From JAAXQD01 sp035529735 (GTDB lineage: Bacteria > Desulfobacterota > Desulfobacteria > Desulfobacterales > UBA11574): a stretch of 27,893 nucleotides of DNA. How positions within the stretch are numbered: position 1 is the stretch's first letter; every line of letters begins with the position of its first letter. Below are positions 1-9,300 of this stretch, in pieces. Below the pieces are notes generated by a model. The model did not search any database, was not told the DNA's origin, and was given only the letters and a program-made list of their open reading frames with translations. A program made the translations under genes and the position numbers. The stretch is taken from positions 1-27,893 of the forward strand of contig DATKWE010000033.1 in the NCBI GenBank assembly GCA_035529735.1, in the 5' to 3' direction.

Positions 1-1362
1 CTGATATGGGCGCGCAGTTATTACAGCCAGTATATTCTCAATCAGAAGATCCAGATCATTGAGAGAAAATACGATCTTTTTAATGCCATCCTGGAAGCCC
101 GCCGGTATGAAAAAAACTATTTTTTATCCTTTGACAAAGAAAATATTGTTCAAGCCCTCGACTATGTCCGTCATGCTGAGGAGATCCTTCGTAATATATT
201 GACCGTATACTCAAAATACACCCTGGCCAAAAATCTCGATCAAAGGATTACCGAACTGGTGACATACAAAGAATCGCTCGTCGATCTTCTGAAACTCCAG
301 GAAGAAGGACATTTGGTGGTTTCCCCGGTTACCATCGAATTAATCCGAAAGCAGGGAAAAATTCTCACTAGCGAGCTGGAAAAAATCGTAAAAAAAGAGA
401 GCCAATTTGTCAAAGATCTGATCGGAAAATCAAAGACAATCCATCTTTTGGCACTGATACCTGTATTTATCCTTTCGGTTTTGATTGCCCTTTTTTTGGT
501 CTTTAATGTCAATCGTCCGTTAAAAACCATCGAAAACGCCATTGCCAAAATCGCCAGCGGAGATTTCGAGAATATGCCGGAAATAAAGACCGGAGATGAA
601 TTTGAATCACTGGCGGCCAGCCTGAACGATATGATCAGCGAACTGAACAAACGGAGCAAACAGCTCGTTCAGGCGCAAAAGCTGGCTTCTTTGGGGAGAC
701 TGACCTCGGGTGTGGCCCATGAATTGAACAATCCTCTCAACAATATATCCACATCGATTCAAATTCTCATTGAAGAAATCGAAGAAGATAATCTGGAATA
801 TAAAAAAGAACTGTTGGTCGGTGCCGAAAAAGAAGTGGAAAGGGGAAAGGAAATCGTTCGTTCGCTATTGGAATTCGCCAGAGAAAGGACTCTGACCCTA
901 AAACAGGTAAATTTTCTGGATCTGGTTAACAGTGCAATTAAACATGTCAAATCGGAGATCCCGGATAATATACGTCTTAAAGTGGAGGTGCCTGATAACA
1001 TACAGGCCACTGTTGGTCTACGTATTAGAAGCGTTATGATCAATCTTATTACAAATGCCGTCCATGCGATGAAAGACGGTGGGGAAATTACCATCAAGGC
1101 TAAAAACGATTTTGACAGAGAGGGATTTTCCTTTCAGGTGATTGACACCGGTGAAGGAATTCCTCAAAATATCATCACAAAGATTTTTGACCCTTTTTTC
1201 ACCACAAAAGACGTCGGCAAGGGATCAGGGCTGGGACTTTCCATCACTTACGGCATCATAGAACAACATAGCGGCAATATATCCGTTTCCAGCGAAGTCG
1301 GAAACGGAACGACATTTACCTGTTTCCTGCCGTTTCATCAGCCCGATCAATCGGATTTATAA
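1..1362 (+). CDS. Sensor histidine kinase with HAMP domain, 5'-truncated by the window edge
   Basis: The reading frame is open from base 1, so the gene begins upstream of the window; the TTG at 199 is internal. The visible part is a helical, probably periplasmic sensor segment (about the first 145 codons), a membrane helix encoded at about 442-510, a HAMP linker to about 670, and a HisKA domain whose phospho-acceptor His (motif GVAHELNNPLN) is encoded at 718-720. A HATPase_c domain follows with N box (NLITNAVHAM), G1 box (DTGEGIP) and G2 box (GKGSGLGLSI). This is the NtrB/ZraS-like architecture of a membrane kinase that autophosphorylates and passes phosphate to a response regulator. The sigma-54 regulator starting 10 bp downstream is its likely partner. 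The ligand cannot be predicted; the sensor segment shows no domain I recognise. Confidence 0.93.
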   Translation: MIWARSYYSQYILNQKIQIIERKYDLFNAILEARRYEKNYFLSFDKENIVQALDYVRHAEEILRNILTVYSKYTLAKNLDQRITELVTYKESLVDLLKLQEEGHLVVSPVTIELIRKQGKILTSELEKIVKKESQFVKDLIGKSKTIHLLALIPVFILSVLIALFLVFNVNRPLKTIENAIAKIASGDFENMPEIKTGDEFESLAASLNDMISELNKRSKQLVQAQKLASLGRLTSGVAHELNNPLNNISTSIQILIEEIEEDNLEYKKELLVGAEKEVERGKEIVRSLLEFARERTLTLKQVNFLDLVNSAIKHVKSEIPDNIRLKVEVPDNIQATVGLRIRSVMINLITNAVHAMKDGGEITIKAKNDFDREGFSFQVIDTGEGIPQNIITKIFDPFFTTKDVGKGSGLGLSITYGIIEQHSGNISVSSEVGNGTTFTCFLPFHQPDQSDL

Positions 1363-1372
1363 AAGGATCATC

Positions 1373-2746
1373 GTGGAAAAAAAGAAAGAGGTTATTCTGG
1401 TTGTTGAAGACGAGGATATTGCACGAAAGAATCTCGAGCATATTCTGGTGAAAACCGGTTACGATGTCGTTTCCGTAGCCGACGGGAGCAAAGCCATCGA
1501 TTTACTTCACTCAAAGAGCTTCGACCTGGTAATCACCGATTTGAAGATGGAGAAAGTTGACGGCATGCAAGTTTTAAAAAAGACAAAAGAACTTCAGCCT
1601 TACTCGGAAGTCATTATGATCACCGGCTATGCCACCATCGAAACGTCGGTTCAGGCCATGCATGACGGCGCCTTCTATTATATCGCCAAGCCCTATAAGA
1701 TTGAAGAAGTTCGCCAGATTACCAAACAGGCGCTGTTAAAACGTCGGCTTCGACTTGAAAACATTGAATTGAAAGAAATACTCAAAAAACAGCGGAAAAT
1801 TTCCGACATTGTCGGACAGAGCGCGGTCATGATGGATATTCAGAAAACCATTCACCAGATTGCGCCTTCGGACATCAATGTCCTGATTCTCGGTGAAAGC
1901 GGTACCGGCAAGGAACTGGTCGCCCGATCTATCCACCAGCTGAGTTCCCGTTCTGAAAAAGAATTCATTGCCTTTAACTGCGGTTCATTTACGGAGGAGT
2001 TAATGGCCAATGAGCTGTTCGGGCATGAAAAGGATGCATTTACCGGCGCCACAAAGGCAAAGGCAGGCCTGATCAAAGTGGCCGACGGCGGAACGGTTTT
2101 TCTGGATGAAATCGGAGATATGCCTCTCAGTATGCAGGTGAAGCTATTACGCGTCATACAGGAAAAAGAGGTTTTGCCGGTGGGTGGCGAGACATCTGTT
2201 CCCGTGGATGTACGCTTCATCGCCGCCACCCATCGCGATCTCAAAGAGGATGTGGAAAAAGGTAACTTCCGACAGGATCTGTTTTACCGTCTGAATGTCA
2301 TTACCATAAAACTCCCGTCTCTGACCGAACGGCACGGCGACATACCGCTTCTGGCACATCACTTTCTGGCTCAAAAAAGCAAAGCCATGAACAAAGATGT
2401 CCAAAATATCAAAAAAGAATCCATGGAATTGCTCTGTCAATACGGCTGGCCGGGAAATATCAGAGAACTGGAAAATGTCATTGAACGGGCCGTCGCCCTG
2501 GCGAACGGTCCGGAAATAACCATCGGCGACTTTCCGGATTATATCAGCAATCTTTCGGTTGAAACCTACCGCAGGATCGATTCAGACCTGCCGACGCTGG
2601 AGGATCAGGAGAAAAACTACATTAAATGGGTACTCGACAAATGTGAGGGGAATAAAACCAAAGCGGCCAAAATAATGGGTATTGACCGGGTTTCACTCTG
2701 GAGGAAAATGAAGCGGTTTGGGATGAATGATGGGGACAATGTTTAA
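1373..2746 (+). CDS. Sigma-54-dependent response regulator (NtrC/ZraR type)
   Basis: The GTG start is preceded by an AAAAGGA ribosome site 5 bases upstream. Residues 5-120 form a receiver with acidic pocket, phospho-acceptor D56 (VITDLKM), T84 and K106. Residues 145-385 form the AAA+ sigma-54 activation domain: Walker A GESGTGKE (174-181), Walker B GGTVFLDE (239-246) and C-terminal WPGNIREL. Residues 408-450 are a Fis-type helix-turn-helix. The sigma-54 contact loop reads DAFTGA (221-226) rather than GAFTGA; the key FTGA part is intact, so activity is expected. It should bind upstream enhancers and open sigma-54 promoters when phosphorylated by the kinase just upstream, with which it is probably co-transcribed. 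Target genes are unknown. Confidence 0.95.
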   Translation: MEKKKEVILVVEDEDIARKNLEHILVKTGYDVVSVADGSKAIDLLHSKSFDLVITDLKMEKVDGMQVLKKTKELQPYSEVIMITGYATIETSVQAMHDGAFYYIAKPYKIEEVRQITKQALLKRRLRLENIELKEILKKQRKISDIVGQSAVMMDIQKTIHQIAPSDINVLILGESGTGKELVARSIHQLSSRSEKEFIAFNCGSFTEELMANELFGHEKDAFTGATKAKAGLIKVADGGTVFLDEIGDMPLSMQVKLLRVIQEKEVLPVGGETSVPVDVRFIAATHRDLKEDVEKGNFRQDLFYRLNVITIKLPSLTERHGDIPLLAHHFLAQKSKAMNKDVQNIKKESMELLCQYGWPGNIRELENVIERAVALANGPEITIGDFPDYISNLSVETYRRIDSDLPTLEDQEKNYIKWVLDKCEGNKTKAAKIMGIDRVSLWRKMKRFGMNDGDNV

Positions 2747-2955
2747 TTTGAATCCATTGATACCAAAGGGGTTGAAAGTCACTCGACATTGAGTGGATTT
2801 CCTGAAGGTGCATTGCAACCCATTTGCGATGATTCTTGGCGCAGCGAACTTAGCTGGGGCTTTACAAAAAGCTCAAGCCCACCCATGGGAGGTATGGAAA
2901 GGGCTTCAAGTAACCCGTGAACAAAAGGGGGTTGCGCAACACGATTTTATAGGGT
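2747..2955. other. Spacer between convergent regulator and uvrC; no gene seen
   Basis: This 209-bp gap holds short inverted repeats: CACTC/GAGTG at 2780-2795, GGGGCTT/AAGCCC at about 2854-2881, and the perfect palindrome GTTGCGCAAC at 2931-2940. None has a convincing T-tract. A 60-codon open frame (2793-2975) has no ribosome site or recognisable protein and runs into the uvrC 3' end, so it is not called. Confidence 0.4.
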
Positions 2956-4833
2956 CTATTTTATCGTCCGTTTAACATTTTCGGCTGTTCTTCGATTAAA
3001 TCCAGGCAGCGCGCAGAGTTCTTCCAATGTTGCTGTCCGGATTTTTTTAATGCTTTTGAAATGTGTTAACAGTATTTTCTTTCTCTTTTTTCCAACCCCG
3101 GGAATTGAATCCAGCGACGAATGCATAAATGTCTTCCTGCGATCCTTACGGTGAAAAGAAATGGCAAAATGATGGGCTTCATCCCGAATTCTTTCTAAAA
3201 ACAGGAGGAGGTCCCCTCTCCTGCCTAAATTTACGGGGTTGGTCTGCCCGGGTTTAAAGATTTTATCTTGGGTTTCCCCCTTTTTTTCATTTTTTTTAGC
3301 GATGCTGATAATTTGAAAATTTGGTTCGAGTTTCAGGGACTTTATTACCGCCACCGCAACATTGAGCTGTCCTTTACCGCCGTCGACCATCAGCATGTCC
3401 GGATAGGGCTTCGCCTTTTCACCTTTGCCGTACCTTCTTTTCAGGACTTCTGCCATATAGGCATAGTCGTCCGGTACGCCGGTACCCTGGAGTTTGTACT
3501 TTCGATATAATGTTTTATTGGGTTTTCCCTTTTCAAAAACAACCATCCCTGCAACCGCCGATTTTCCTGAAATGTTGGAGATATCAAAACACTCGATCCG
3601 CCAAGGTGTTCGGTCCATCCTCAGTTGCTGCTGGAGACGGGAAAGAAGGTCCACGTCGTTTGCAATCAAAGCCTTATGCGCCTTCAAACTGTCTTCCGCA
3701 TTCTGAGATGCCCGTTGAACAAGGCGGACTTTTTCACCCCTTTTGGGGGCTAAAATTCTTACCCGCCGGCCTTTGATATGGCTGAGCAATTCTTCAAGCA
3801 GCAATGTGTCTTCAGGAAGGGATGGAACCAGAATTTCTTTGGGCACAAAAGGGGCTTTTTCATAATACTGTCGAACAAAAGCACCGGCCATTTCATTTTC
3901 GGTGGACATTGTTTCTGAAAATTTAAAATCCCGTATCCCAAGAAAAAATCCGTTTCGTATAAAAAGAAGTGTGATCAGAGCGGCGCCATCAGACCGGGCA
4001 ATGCCGATCACATCCCGGTCTGTAAAATCATTGGTAACCGCCATCTGTGTTTCGAGTGTCTGCTCAAGGGCGAACATTTTGTCCCTCAGAACCGTCGCCT
4101 GTTCATAATCCTGAACCTCAGCAGCGGATACCATTTTCTGTTTTATTTGTTGAACCAGATCCGGAGTTTTTCCTTTCAGAAACTGGATCACCTCATTGAC
4201 CGTTTCGGAGTACGTCTGTTTGTCGACATCAAGGCAGCAAGGTGCAAGGCAGGCATCCATTTGAAAGTTAAGACACGGCCGCGACCTGTTTTTAAAGTAT
4301 TCAGTTTTACACTTTCGGAGTTTGAAGGTTTTATGGATGATCTTGAGTGTTTTTTGAACAGCCGCAGAAGACGCAAACGGACCAAAATAGAGGCCCCCGT
4401 CTTTTTTGATTTTTCTAACGACCTTAAGGTTGGGATAGGGATTTTTTATGTCCAGGCGTAACGAGGGGTATCGTTTGTCGTCTTTTAAAATAACGTTATA
4501 GCGCGGACGGAAACGTTTGATAAGATTCGATTCGAGGATCAGCGCTTCTTTCTCACTCCCGGTTATAATGGTCTCAAAGTCCGATATTTTTTGAATTAGA
4601 ATTTCTGTTTTAATGTCCATTTTCAACGTGTTGCCACGTGATGATTTTTTAAAGTATGAGGCCAACCGTTTTTTCAGGTTTCTTGCTTTGCCTACATATA
4701 TCACGGTTCCTTGGGCGTCTTTCATGAGATAGACGCCGGGGGCAGACGTAACTCCGGGCAATTTATCCTGGATGTCTGTTGCTAAACCTTCCAGGGTCGG
4801 CCGCAGTTCAGTTGTCATTCTCTTTTTCGACAT
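2956..4833 (-). CDS. uvrC: Excinuclease ABC subunit C (UvrC)
   Basis: UvrC makes the dual incisions in nucleotide excision repair after UvrAB loads at a lesion. At 625 residues it is the normal length. The N-terminal GIY-YIG nuclease domain is at about 30-110 (GVYLMKD...YVGKARNLKKRL). A cysteine group (C175, C187, C195, C199) matches the position of the iron-sulfur ligands reported for UvrC. The UVR (UvrB-interacting) motif is at about 225-260. The RNase H-like second nuclease domain includes ECFDISN with D417, and tandem helix-hairpin-helix motifs lie in the last 60 residues (IPGVGKKRK, LPGFNRRTA). An alternative ATG five codons in (MTTEL) is possible. The gene stands alone on the minus strand; a repeat-filled spacer lies between it and the radical SAM gene upstream. 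Confidence 0.97.
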   Translation of the reverse strand: MSKKRMTTELRPTLEGLATDIQDKLPGVTSAPGVYLMKDAQGTVIYVGKARNLKKRLASYFKKSSRGNTLKMDIKTEILIQKISDFETIITGSEKEALILESNLIKRFRPRYNVILKDDKRYPSLRLDIKNPYPNLKVVRKIKKDGGLYFGPFASSAAVQKTLKIIHKTFKLRKCKTEYFKNRSRPCLNFQMDACLAPCCLDVDKQTYSETVNEVIQFLKGKTPDLVQQIKQKMVSAAEVQDYEQATVLRDKMFALEQTLETQMAVTNDFTDRDVIGIARSDGAALITLLFIRNGFFLGIRDFKFSETMSTENEMAGAFVRQYYEKAPFVPKEILVPSLPEDTLLLEELLSHIKGRRVRILAPKRGEKVRLVQRASQNAEDSLKAHKALIANDVDLLSRLQQQLRMDRTPWRIECFDISNISGKSAVAGMVVFEKGKPNKTLYRKYKLQGTGVPDDYAYMAEVLKRRYGKGEKAKPYPDMLMVDGGKGQLNVAVAVIKSLKLEPNFQIISIAKKNEKKGETQDKIFKPGQTNPVNLGRRGDLLLFLERIRDEAHHFAISFHRKDRRKTFMHSSLDSIPGVGKKRKKILLTHFKSIKKIRTATLEELCALPGFNRRTAENVKRTIK

Positions 4834-4879
4834 TTTTTAGAACTTGTTTTAGTATTAGTTGTTGTCTACAGTTGACAAA

Positions 4880-5057
4880 CTCGTAAAAAGTCTTTTGTGA
4901 GCGATATCTGATCATTTGGGGATCCAGTGTTTCAAGCGGTGATGCGTTAAAAATTTCAAGCTGTTTGAGGCGCTTGCGACGAGTTCTTGAAATTTAGCAG
5001 CACCGCTTAAAACGCCCCCAAATGGTCACTGAGCGAGCAAAACGGACTGTTTACGAG
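4880..5057. repeat. Long imperfect palindrome (MITE/REP-like intergenic repeat)
   Basis: The two halves of this 178-bp stretch are approximate reverse complements. Matching blocks from the ends inward are CTCGTAAA/TTTACGAG (4880-4887 with 5050-5057), CATTTGGGG/CCCCAAATG, AAGCGGTG/CACCGCTT, and AAATTTCAAG/CTTGAAATTT, with a ~25-base central loop. It fills most of the gap between uvrC and the radical SAM gene. It encodes no protein I can see. The form fits a non-autonomous palindromic repeat or a bidirectional transcript-end structure; copies elsewhere in the genome cannot be judged from this window. Confidence 0.7.
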
Positions 5058-5075
5058 ACCATCAATTTTGTAAGG

Positions 5076-7577
5076 TCAGATTTTTACAATGGCGGCCTGT
5101 TTTATCTCTTCTTTGCTCAATTCAAAAATATGTTCAAGAACCTCAAAAGGTCTCACTGTTTTGCCCGGTTCGGATCTCAGCGTCATCTTTAGCCTGTTGG
5201 ACGAAAGCATCGTTATCTTTAATACCATCTCTTTTAAGTCTAACTGTCTGGTTTTTCCCTTTCGGTTGGTGCGGTTAACGATGAATTCGGAATTTTTAAC
5301 AAAAGATGCCACGTCTTCTTCATTAAAGGAACCATTCTTTTTTGTTACCAAATATGTCGACGGTGAAAAAGTGTTGCGGGAAGCCTTTATCGGTGCAAGC
5401 TGACAGTCTATAATTCGCAGGCCTTTAGGAAAATGCCGGTTTAATCGCTCTATAATGGTCTGGGGTTGAATGTTTCCGTTCACGGATACATAAAAATTTT
5501 CATTCAGGCTCTCCAAACCGATGGGAAGCGGATCTTCAAAGGATATTACCGCCTTTGGATGAAAACCTTCGGAAAACTTGACCGGTATTCGAGCACGTCG
5601 AATAGCACGGGTTACGATTTTAACCAGTTCAAGATGTCCAAAATACTTTGCCTGATCCAGCTTGGAAAATGACACCTTGAATTTTTTGTAAAATATATCC
5701 TTATTACGGTCTTCCGGAATGTTCTTTGGGACCCTGTCTTTATGGTCGGCAAAGACTTTGGGTTCAACAATCTCAAAATCACAAACCCCGCAATGGTTAC
5801 AATCACCGTTGCGACAGTCCGCCGTGTGTTCACCTTTTGTGGCGTTATCCCATTCGCTGATTAAGAAATCTTTTGAAACCATCGTATCGATATGGTCCCA
5901 GGGCAACGGCTCTGTGGCGGGCCGAACACGGGTTGTAAAAAAATCGATATCAATCCCTTCATCGGAAAAAGCTTCTTCCCACAATCGATATTTAAAATGG
6001 TCGCTCCATCCGTCAAATTTACATCCTTTCTTATATGCAGTAAGCAATAGGCGGCAAAGACGCCGGTCGCCCCGTGCCCAAATCCCTTCGATCAAACTGG
6101 CTTCAGGGTTCTGCCATTTAAATTGAACACCCGGTATTTTTAGTTGTTTCTTCAACATGCCAATTTTCTGTTTCGATTCAGCCAAAGCCATCTGGGAAGA
6201 CCACTGAAACGGCGTATGCGACTTTGGAATAAACGTTGCGACACTTACATTGATCTTGGCCTTGCGTCTGTTGGGCAAACAAATATTTTTCAATTTTTTT
6301 ACAAGATCAACGATGGCCTGCACATCGTCGTCGGTCTCGTTTGGAAGGCCGATCATAAAATAGAGCTTAACCACCTGCCAGCCCAGATGAAATGCATCTT
6401 TAACGGTTTCTATAATATCTTTTTCGGTTATATTTTTATTGATAACATCGCGAAGCCGCTGGCTTCCGGCTTCCGGTGCTAACGTAAAGCCTGTTTTTCG
6501 GACCTTTTTTATAAGATTCATGAGTTTCGATGGTAATGTATCGGCCCTCAGAGATGGAAAGGAAACCGCAATCCGCTGCGATGCATACCGTGACGTGAGA
6601 CTTTCCATTAGCGGTATAATACAACTATAATCCCCCGTACTTAAAGATAAAAGCGAGATATCCTCGTAGCCTGTTGAAGCCACCGAAAAATCTGACAGAG
6701 AGAGCAGGGTCTCTGGCGAGCGTTCACGAACCGGTCGATATATCATCCCGGCCTGGCAGAAACGGCAGCCCCTGGTGCAGCCCCTGGATACTTCAAGCCG
6801 AAGCCGATCATGAACCGGTTTGCCGTAAGGAACTACCGGTGCATGGGGAAACTGCGCCGTGTCAAGATTATCAACAATTGCTCGTTTAATCGTATGATAA
6901 TCTTGAAATTTCGGAACAAGGGTCTGGAAACCATGACGGTCAAATTTAGGCGTAAAAAATTCAGGAATATACACCCCTTCTATCTTGGACCATCTTTTCA
7001 AAAGGGCTTCTTTATCACCCGTTCCTGCCGACTGCCATTCAAGCCATGTTTGGGACATTTCCATAATTACATTTTCGCCGTCTCCCACGACCATGGCGTC
7101 AAAAAAATCCGCCATCGGTTCGGGATTACACGTACAAGGACCACCGGCGATAATCAGCGGGTAAGAATTATTGCGTTGTCGAGAAAAAACCGGGATGTTG
7201 GCCAGTTCTAATACGGTCAGTATGTTGGTATAGTTCAGCTCGTAGAGAAGGCTGAAGCCGATAATATCAAATTGATCGAGGGGTTTTTGAGATTCCAGTG
7301 ACGCGATGGGTGTTCCTGACGACCGAAGGTATGCTTCCATATCGAGTGCCGGTGCAAAAACCCTTTCAGCGGCGATTTCTGGGTGGCTGTTCAGGATATT
7401 GTAAAGTATCTGAATCCCAAAATGGGACGTCCCGATCTCGTAAAGGTCTGGAAAGACAAGAGCAAAACCGAGTTTTACCCGACTTGGATCTTTTTTGACG
7501 GTATTTATCTCCGAGCCTAAATATCGGCTGGGTTGCTCTATTAGTGGCAAGATATCTTGAATGGATGTAATGCTCAT
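5076..7577 (-). CDS. B12-binding radical SAM protein fused to a DUF2344 domain
   Basis: This 833-residue protein has three parts. Residues about 35-240 resemble the cobalamin-binding-like N-terminus of radical SAM proteins (FPDLYEIGTSHFG...IIAGGPCTCNPEP). Residues about 255-500 are the radical SAM core with CxxxCxxC at C267, C271 and C274 (SRGCTRGCRFCQAG), which binds the 4Fe-4S cluster that cleaves S-adenosylmethionine. Residues about 630-833 match the DUF2344 (TIGR03936-like) domain (FSKLDQAKYFGHLEL...FSEGFHPKA). A second cysteine group (C588, C593, C596, C599) sits in the linker and could hold a zinc or auxiliary cluster. The overall layout is that of the TIGR03960 family, whose substrate is unknown to me. 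In many bacteria this protein neighbours an RNase E/G gene, but none is present here. ATG start at 7577. Confidence 0.9.
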   Translation of the reverse strand: MSITSIQDILPLIEQPSRYLGSEINTVKKDPSRVKLGFALVFPDLYEIGTSHFGIQILYNILNSHPEIAAERVFAPALDMEAYLRSSGTPIASLESQKPLDQFDIIGFSLLYELNYTNILTVLELANIPVFSRQRNNSYPLIIAGGPCTCNPEPMADFFDAMVVGDGENVIMEMSQTWLEWQSAGTGDKEALLKRWSKIEGVYIPEFFTPKFDRHGFQTLVPKFQDYHTIKRAIVDNLDTAQFPHAPVVPYGKPVHDRLRLEVSRGCTRGCRFCQAGMIYRPVRERSPETLLSLSDFSVASTGYEDISLLSLSTGDYSCIIPLMESLTSRYASQRIAVSFPSLRADTLPSKLMNLIKKVRKTGFTLAPEAGSQRLRDVINKNITEKDIIETVKDAFHLGWQVVKLYFMIGLPNETDDDVQAIVDLVKKLKNICLPNRRKAKINVSVATFIPKSHTPFQWSSQMALAESKQKIGMLKKQLKIPGVQFKWQNPEASLIEGIWARGDRRLCRLLLTAYKKGCKFDGWSDHFKYRLWEEAFSDEGIDIDFFTTRVRPATEPLPWDHIDTMVSKDFLISEWDNATKGEHTADCRNGDCNHCGVCDFEIVEPKVFADHKDRVPKNIPEDRNKDIFYKKFKVSFSKLDQAKYFGHLELVKIVTRAIRRARIPVKFSEGFHPKAVISFEDPLPIGLESLNENFYVSVNGNIQPQTIIERLNRHFPKGLRIIDCQLAPIKASRNTFSPSTYLVTKKNGSFNEEDVASFVKNSEFIVNRTNRKGKTRQLDLKEMVLKITMLSSNRLKMTLRSEPGKTVRPFEVLEHIFELSKEEIKQAAIVKI

Positions 7578-7842
7578 GATATAGATCTTCTCAGGTTTCG
7601 TTCCGCTTCAAGTGACCATAGAAGACGGTGGAACGAGCCCCGATTAATTCCTTTACACATCGGTACTCACAAGTTTTAGACGTTGAAACCAGATTGTCTG
7701 ACCCCAATTGATCGTAAACACACTGGGAGAAATATTATAAGGCTTTAGGTTTTTAATTAACCACCCCGCCGCAAGCGGACGGGGTATAAAAAATATAATC
7801 AACGGATTCTTAATTTTTTATCTTATTATACCGGAACCTAAA
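7578..7842. other. Divergent promoter region between the radical SAM and degP-like genes
   Basis: This 265-bp spacer separates two genes transcribed away from each other, so both promoters should lie here. It contains a GC-rich hairpin at 7764-7784 inside AT-rich sequence. I could not identify convincing -35/-10 pairs or a tRNA. Confidence 0.4.
7764..7784. repeat. GC-rich hairpin with AA loop
   Basis: CCCCG and CCGC (7764-7772) pair with GCGG and CGGGG (7775-7784), leaving one bulged A and a GC-AA-GC loop. The hairpin is followed by TATAAAAAATA. It resembles the repeat at 11551-11568 in having a GCAAGC apex and a C-rich/G-rich stem, and may be a distant relative. A terminator role is unlikely because it lies upstream of both flanking genes. 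Confidence 0.55.
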
Positions 7843-9258
7843 ATGCCAGAAATAAAACCCCAAAACAATAACAAACTCGTAATTTCAGTAGGTTGTATTT
7901 TTATCTTTTTTATCACGCTTGTTTTTAAAGCGCCGGACAACCTTTGCGCTGAAAACCTTCGTGAAAGCGCAATTGTAAAGGCGGTTCAAAAGGTCAGTCC
8001 TGTGGTGGTAAACATAAGCTCCGAATTCCAGGTTCACAAGCGTATAAATCCATTTTATGGATTTGGCATGGATCCGTCTTTTGAATCTTTTTTCAGAGAT
8101 TTTTTTGATCCAGGGTTTGAACAAAGATATAAACGAACCAGCCTGGGATCCGGAGTTATCATTGATGGCAAAAGGGGGTTTATCCTAACCAACAAGCATG
8201 TCATCGTAAAAGGTTCGACCATTACCGTAGGTCTGAAAGATGGGCGTGAATTCACGGCACAGATTGTGGGTGCAGATCCCGATTCTGATTTGGCGGTTCT
8301 GCGTATTTCCGCCAAGAAAGTTCTCCCGGCGATTGAAATGGGAGACTCCGATGACCTGATGATCGGTGAAACGGTTATCGCCATCGGCAATCCTTTTGGT
8401 TTTTCAAATACGGTAACCACCGGTGTTATCAGTGCCAAAAACCGAAGTATACGGACGGATGACATGGTGTATCACGATTTTATCCAAACCGACGCCTCCA
8501 TTAACCCGGGCAACAGCGGGGGGCCGCTCCTCAATATAAATGGAGAGCTCATCGGTATAAACACCGCCATATTTGCCAAAGCCCAAGGCATCGGTTTTGC
8601 CATACCCATCAACAAAGCCAAAAAGATTGTTGCGGACCTAATAAAATACGGAGAGGTTATACCGGCATGGATCGGTATTACTGTACAGGATCTGGATGCA
8701 GAGCTGGCCAACTATTTGAAAGCACCGACCATCAAAGGCGTTTTGGTGAAAAAAGTTGAAAATACCGGACCTGCCTTTAAGTTCGGTGTTCGAGAGGGTG
8801 ATATTATCGTATCCATAGGGTCGCGAAACATTCACTCTAAAATGGATTTTGAGAGGTCCATGAGCAGTTTTCCAGCCGGAGAAACCATCGACATAAACAT
8901 ACTCAAAAATGGTAAAACCGAATCTTTTTCTGTGAAATCATCGGTATTCCCGAAAGAATTGGCTTTGGAATTGGCCCATAGCCTTCTGGGAATTTCCGTA
9001 GATAATCTATCTGCTAAAAACCGTAAAATCTTTAAAACTTACGCGAAAGAGGGCGTTGTGATTTCAGATCTTAATCGTCAATCTTATCTGGCGCGTATCG
9101 GCGTCAGGCCCGGGGATGTGATTCGGCAACTCGATGATATATCCGTTAAAAACATTGACGATTTTAAAAAAGCAATCATAAAATACCGCCAAAAAAAGTC
9201 CCTGGTCATGGTTTTGCAGCGCGAAGATCAGTTGTATAATATAACGGTAAAACCCTAG
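7843..9258 (+). CDS. HtrA/DegP-type periplasmic serine protease with two PDZ domains
   Basis: DegP/DegQ-family proteases degrade or chaperone misfolded envelope proteins. Residues 11-30 are a hydrophobic signal segment after a short polar N-terminus. The trypsin-like domain carries the catalytic triad H119 (TNKHV), D149 (DSDLAVL) and S225 (NPGNSGGPL). PDZ1 is at about 272-360 (GVREGDIIVSIG) and PDZ2 at about 385-465 (GVRPGDVIRQLD). Length (471) is normal for the family. The ATG at 7843 has no strong ribosome site. asnS follows after 42 bp on the same strand and may be co-transcribed. DegP, DegQ and MucD cannot be told apart from sequence alone, so no symbol is given. Confidence 0.95.
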   Translation: MPEIKPQNNNKLVISVGCIFIFFITLVFKAPDNLCAENLRESAIVKAVQKVSPVVVNISSEFQVHKRINPFYGFGMDPSFESFFRDFFDPGFEQRYKRTSLGSGVIIDGKRGFILTNKHVIVKGSTITVGLKDGREFTAQIVGADPDSDLAVLRISAKKVLPAIEMGDSDDLMIGETVIAIGNPFGFSNTVTTGVISAKNRSIRTDDMVYHDFIQTDASINPGNSGGPLLNINGELIGINTAIFAKAQGIGFAIPINKAKKIVADLIKYGEVIPAWIGITVQDLDAELANYLKAPTIKGVLVKKVENTGPAFKFGVREGDIIVSIGSRNIHSKMDFERSMSSFPAGETIDINILKNGKTESFSVKSSVFPKELALELAHSLLGISVDNLSAKNRKIFKTYAKEGVVISDLNRQSYLARIGVRPGDVIRQLDDISVKNIDDFKKAIIKYRQKKSLVMVLQREDQLYNITVKP

Positions 9259-9300
9259 CGCCTTTAAACTATCAACGCGGTCTGACACTGGAGATTTATT

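Noticed and set aside
199..1362. TTG at 199 as the start of the first kinase.
   Set aside because: The frame is open and protein-like back to base 1, so the gene is cut by the window edge.
2793..2975. 60-codon open frame between the regulator and uvrC.
   Set aside because: No ribosome site, no recognisable domain, and it runs into the uvrC 3' end.
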